From contig JAJRQB010000009.1 of the NCBI GenBank assembly GCA_024280485.1, forward strand, positions 1-36,456: a stretch of 36,456 nucleotides of DNA, given 5' to 3'. The notes beneath the pieces are model-generated. The model was not told where the DNA came from, ran no database searches, and worked only from the letters and a program-made list of their open reading frames with translations. The translations under genes were made by a program, and so were the position numbers. Shown in pieces: positions 34,216 to 36,456 of this stretch (position 1 is its first letter; each line of letters opens with the position of its first letter). The stretch is from Deltaproteobacteria bacterium. Its GTDB lineage: Bacteria > Desulfobacterota > Desulfuromonadia > Desulfuromonadales > Geopsychrobacteraceae.

Positions 34216-35463
34216 CTAGCGATGCATAGAGTCAAGAAACTCCTGATTGGTCTTGGTCTCACGCAGCTTATCAAGGACAAACTCCATACTGTCAACGGAG
34301 TTCATCGTGGTCAACACTTTGCGCAGCAGCCAAATGCGCTGAAGATTGCTATCTGGTATCAGCAAATCCTCCTTACGCGTACCCGAACGATTGATGTCGA
34401 TCGCCGGGAAGGACCGCTTATCTGAAAGCTTACGATCAAGGTGGACCTCCATATTGCCGGTTCCCTTAAATTCCTCAAAGATAACCTCGTCCATCTTGCT
34501 ACCAGTATCGATCAGTGCGGTGGCAATGATGGTCAGGCTGCCCCCTTCTTCAATATTACGTGCCGCACCAAAGAAACGCTTCGGTTTATGCAGAGCGTGC
34601 GCATCGACACCACCCGAGAGGATCTTGCCACTCGATGGAATGATGGTGTTATAGGCGCGGGCCAGGCGGGTAATAGAGTCGAGCAGAATGACAACATCAC
34701 GTTTGTGCTCAACCAGACGACGGGCTTTCTCAATGACCATCTCGGCCACCTGAACGTGACGATTGGCTGGCTCATCGAAGGTCGAAGAGATAACTTCGCC
34801 GTCAACACTGCGCTGCATGTCGGTGACCTCCTCGGGCCGCTCATCGATCAGCAACACAATCAGATATATTTCAGGATGATTCTTGGTGATTGAATTGGCA
34901 ATATTCTGCATCAATACCGTCTTGCCGGTCCGTGGAGGCGCGACAATCAACCCGCGCTGCCCCTTGCCGATCGGCGATGCCAGATCCATGACCCGCGCAG
35001 ACATATTGTCGGCAGTTGTCTCAAGGGTGATATGCTCTTCAGGATAGAGCGGGGTCAGATTATCGAAAAAGGTCTTCTCCTTCATCTTGCCCGGATCTTC
35101 AAAATTGACTTCAGCCACCTTCAACAGGGCAAAGTAACGTTCCCCTTCTTTTGGCGGACGGATCTGACCAGCGACAGTATCTCCGGTGCGCAGACCGAAA
35201 CGACGGATCTGAGAAGGGGAGACATAAATATCATCTGGCCCGGGAAGATAATTTGCATCAGGGGCACGCAGGAAACCAAATCCATCAGGAAGAATTTCCA
35301 GAACGCCCTCGCCAGAAATTGTTTTTTTCTGTTTGGCGGTGGCATTGAGAATCGAAAAGATCAGGTCCTGACGGCGCTGGCCACCGGTATCTTCAACCTT
35401 GAGTTCTTTTGCGAGTGAAATCAGGTCAGGCATCTTCCGGGTTTTGAGTTCTTTCAGGTTCAT
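34216..35463 (-). CDS. rho: Transcription termination factor Rho
   Basis: 415 residues. N-terminal helical domain (1-45), an OB-fold cold-shock-like RNA-binding domain with [16 protein letters not shown] (about 52-115) and the RecA-type ATPase domain with Walker A APPRTGKT near 176 and Walker [17 protein letters not shown]. The hexameric helicase moves along untranslated RNA and dislodges RNA polymerase. No extra insertion domain. The leader of 332 bases upstream would allow autoregulation, common for rho. GGAG lies 8 bases before the ATG. rpmE follows after 117 bases. Confidence 0.98.
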   Translation of the reverse strand: MNLKELKTRKMPDLISLAKELKVEDTGGQRRQDLIFSILNATAKQKKTISGEGVLEILPDGFGFLRAPDANYLPGPDDIYVSPSQIRRFGLRTGDTVAGQIRPPKEGERYFALLKVAEVNFEDPGKMKEKTFFDNLTPLYPEEHITLETTADNMSARVMDLASPIGKGQRGLIVAPPRTGKTVLMQNIANSITKNHPEIYLIVLLIDERPEEVTDMQRSVDGEVISSTFDEPANRHVQVAEMVIEKARRLVEHKRDVVILLDSITRLARAYNTIIPSSGKILSGGVDAHALHKPKRFFGAARNIEEGGSLTIIATALIDTGSKMDEVIFEEFKGTGNMEVHLDRKLSDKRSFPAIDINRSGTRKEDLLIPDSNLQRIWLLRKVLTTMNSVDSMEFVLDKLRETKTNQEFLDSMHR

Positions 35464-35795
35464 ACTGGGTCTCCACGGCCAAAACTTAGCCGAATTAGGG
35501 CAGCACCTCTCCCTGTTCAGGGCTGCGGATCACTCGATATAAATAGGAATGACGCTAAAAAACAGAATAGATATTATTAATCAAGACTCGTTGACGGTAT
35601 CAGGTGCTCTAAACAAGTGAGAGATTTGCTTAAATCCATGGGAGTAAAATCGATAATCTGGAACAGAGTCAATCAAAGGGATTTTATTCGAATTTTTAGA
35701 GGCGGGAATCGACCTGACAGTCTCAACTGACGGGATCCGCTATAATTGAATATCTGCTTGTACCCCCTTTTAAATTCTCAAGTCAACAGGAAAAG
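35464..35795 (-). promoter_or_regulatory. Rho leader region with a possible promoter at 35757-35786
   Basis: No gene seen. On the minus strand TTGACT (35786-35781) and TACAAG (35762-35757) are spaced by 18 bases, a moderate promoter giving a leader of about 285 bases. A second TTGACT (35672-35667) has a poor -10. A plus-strand TATAAT at 35741 has no suitable -35 and no downstream gene. Confidence 0.35.
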
Positions 35796-36456
35796 CTACG
35801 CGCACCCCTTATCTTCAAGATCTTCAAGTTTAAAACCGTGCTCACTTAGCAAGGAGCGAATCCTTCCCATCAGTTCACGTGGGAAAAACGGCTTGGTAAT
35901 ATAATCAACAGCCCCAACAGAAAAACCTTTCTCGCGTTCGTGCTTACGAGCAACCGCAGTAAACATCGCGACCGGTATATCGCGAGTGACCTCCTGTGCC
36001 TTGAGCCGCTTACAAACCTCAAAACCATCCATCCCTTGCATATAGAGATCAAGCAGAATCAAGTCAGGCTTAAAAGTTGAGGCCATTATCAAGCCCTGCT
36101 CTCCCCCTGAAGCAACCTCCAGATCAAACTGAGCGGTCAGCAATACCTGCACAAAGCGACGAATTGCCGGTTCATCATCGATCAACAAAATGCGCGGCCG
36201 CCGATTGCGCAGGGTCCCCTCTTCAGCTTCAAAAGCTGCAGGTTTCAGATCGATGGGAAAAACAAGATTAATACAGCTTCCAGGAGCCTTAACCCCAACC
36301 TCATCGGCTGTCCCAGCACTCTCGGCCCAAACCAGGCCACCGTGACCATGGACTATCCGCTTCACCAGAGCCAGACCAAGGCCAACCCCCTTCCCCTTAT
36401 ATTGGGTACCACTACTGTGTTCTTCGATTTTCCCCGCAGCATAGAATCGGTTAAAG
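35796..36456 (-). CDS. Hybrid histidine kinase, C-terminal part (cut by the right edge)
   Basis: The 220 codons visible form one frame open to the window edge. First comes the end of a HATPase domain with the G2 box (KGKGVGLGLALVKRI) and HGGLVWAESAG, then a linker of about 40 residues and a receiver domain: ILLIDDEPAIRRFV, phosphoacceptor Asp in LILLDLYMQGMDG, and Lys in YITKPFFPREL. So the protein is a histidine kinase with a C-terminal receiver. The sensory and dimerisation parts lie beyond base 36456. An internal GTG at 36365 could look like a start, but it falls inside the ATPase domain and is not the real one. Target unknown. Confidence 0.92.
   Translation of the reverse strand, partial: FNRFYAAGKIEEHSSGTQYKGKGVGLGLALVKRIVHGHGGLVWAESAGTADEVGVKAPGSCINLVFPIDLKPAAFEAEEGTLRNRRPRILLIDDEPAIRRFVQVLLTAQFDLEVASGGEQGLIMASTFKPDLILLDLYMQGMDGFEVCKRLKAQEVTRDIPVAMFTAVARKHEREKGFSVGAVDYITKPFFPRELMGRIRSLLSEHGFKLEDLEDKGCA

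Noticed and set aside
35741-35746. Perfect TATAAT on the plus strand
   Set aside because: The nearest -35-like word is 21 bases away and there is no plus-strand gene downstream in the window.
1-36456. CRISPR array, tRNA or rRNA genes, prophage genes
   Set aside because: No regularly spaced repeats, no cloverleaf-like sequence with a CCA end, no ribosomal RNA motifs and no phage structural or integrase genes were noticed by eye.

Overview
The window looks like a chromosomal segment of a Gram-negative deltaproteobacterium of the Desulfuromonadales type (Desulfuromonas/Geobacter relatives). The basis is gene order and protein character: rho-rpmE-thyX-prfA-prmC-murA-hisG-hisD-hisB-hisH-hisA-hisF-hisIE in one orientation, yqeY-cvpA-mutS2-dnaG in another block, many outer-membrane-type lipoproteins, a short-form HisG and a flavin-dependent ThyX. 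The assignment is an inference from recognised families, not from a database search.

Layout. 1-4101 (minus): housekeeping block yqeY, cvpA, mutS2 and the 5' part of dnaG, which runs off the left edge. 4262-8826 (plus): envelope/signalling group with a secreted SYLF-domain protein, a secreted von Willebrand A protein, a membrane histidine kinase and an OmpR-type response regulator. 9033-12900: accessory-looking region with a VOC protein followed by an attC-like inverted repeat, a secreted protein of unknown function, a Xi-class glutathione transferase gene broken by an in-frame stop codon, and a divergent LysR regulator, ending in two strong hairpins. 12975-16288 (minus): an APC permease fused to EIIA-like and RCK_C-like domains, overlapped by an L-2-hydroxyglutarate oxidase gene. 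16346-16515: a MITE-like element with about 30-bp imperfect terminal inverted repeats. 16622-19546: a small unknown gene, an M48 metallopeptidase lipoprotein with TPR-like repeats, a Gly-rich small protein and a stand-alone RNase H fold protein. 19684-23902 (minus): a five-gene lipoprotein operon containing an LpoB-like protein, a COG3014-like TPR lipoprotein and a YcfL-like lipoprotein. 24015-35463 (minus): histidine biosynthesis and the murA/prfA/rho block, with palindromic intergenic repeats between some his genes. 35796-36456 (minus): C-terminal part of a hybrid histidine kinase cut by the right edge.

How the genes work together. The his block encodes most of the pathway from PRPP to histidinol oxidation (HisG, HisIE, HisA, HisH/HisF, HisB, HisD); HisC, histidinol-phosphate phosphatase and HisZ must be elsewhere. 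The rho-to-murA block combines termination of transcription and translation, dTMP synthesis and the first committed step of peptidoglycan synthesis. The five-lipoprotein operon is the best candidate for a poorly described system: its LpoB-like member points to outer-membrane control of a peptidoglycan synthase, but the partners have no settled function. The VWA/kinase/regulator trio is a second candidate. No tRNA, rRNA, CRISPR array, prophage or complete insertion sequence was seen.
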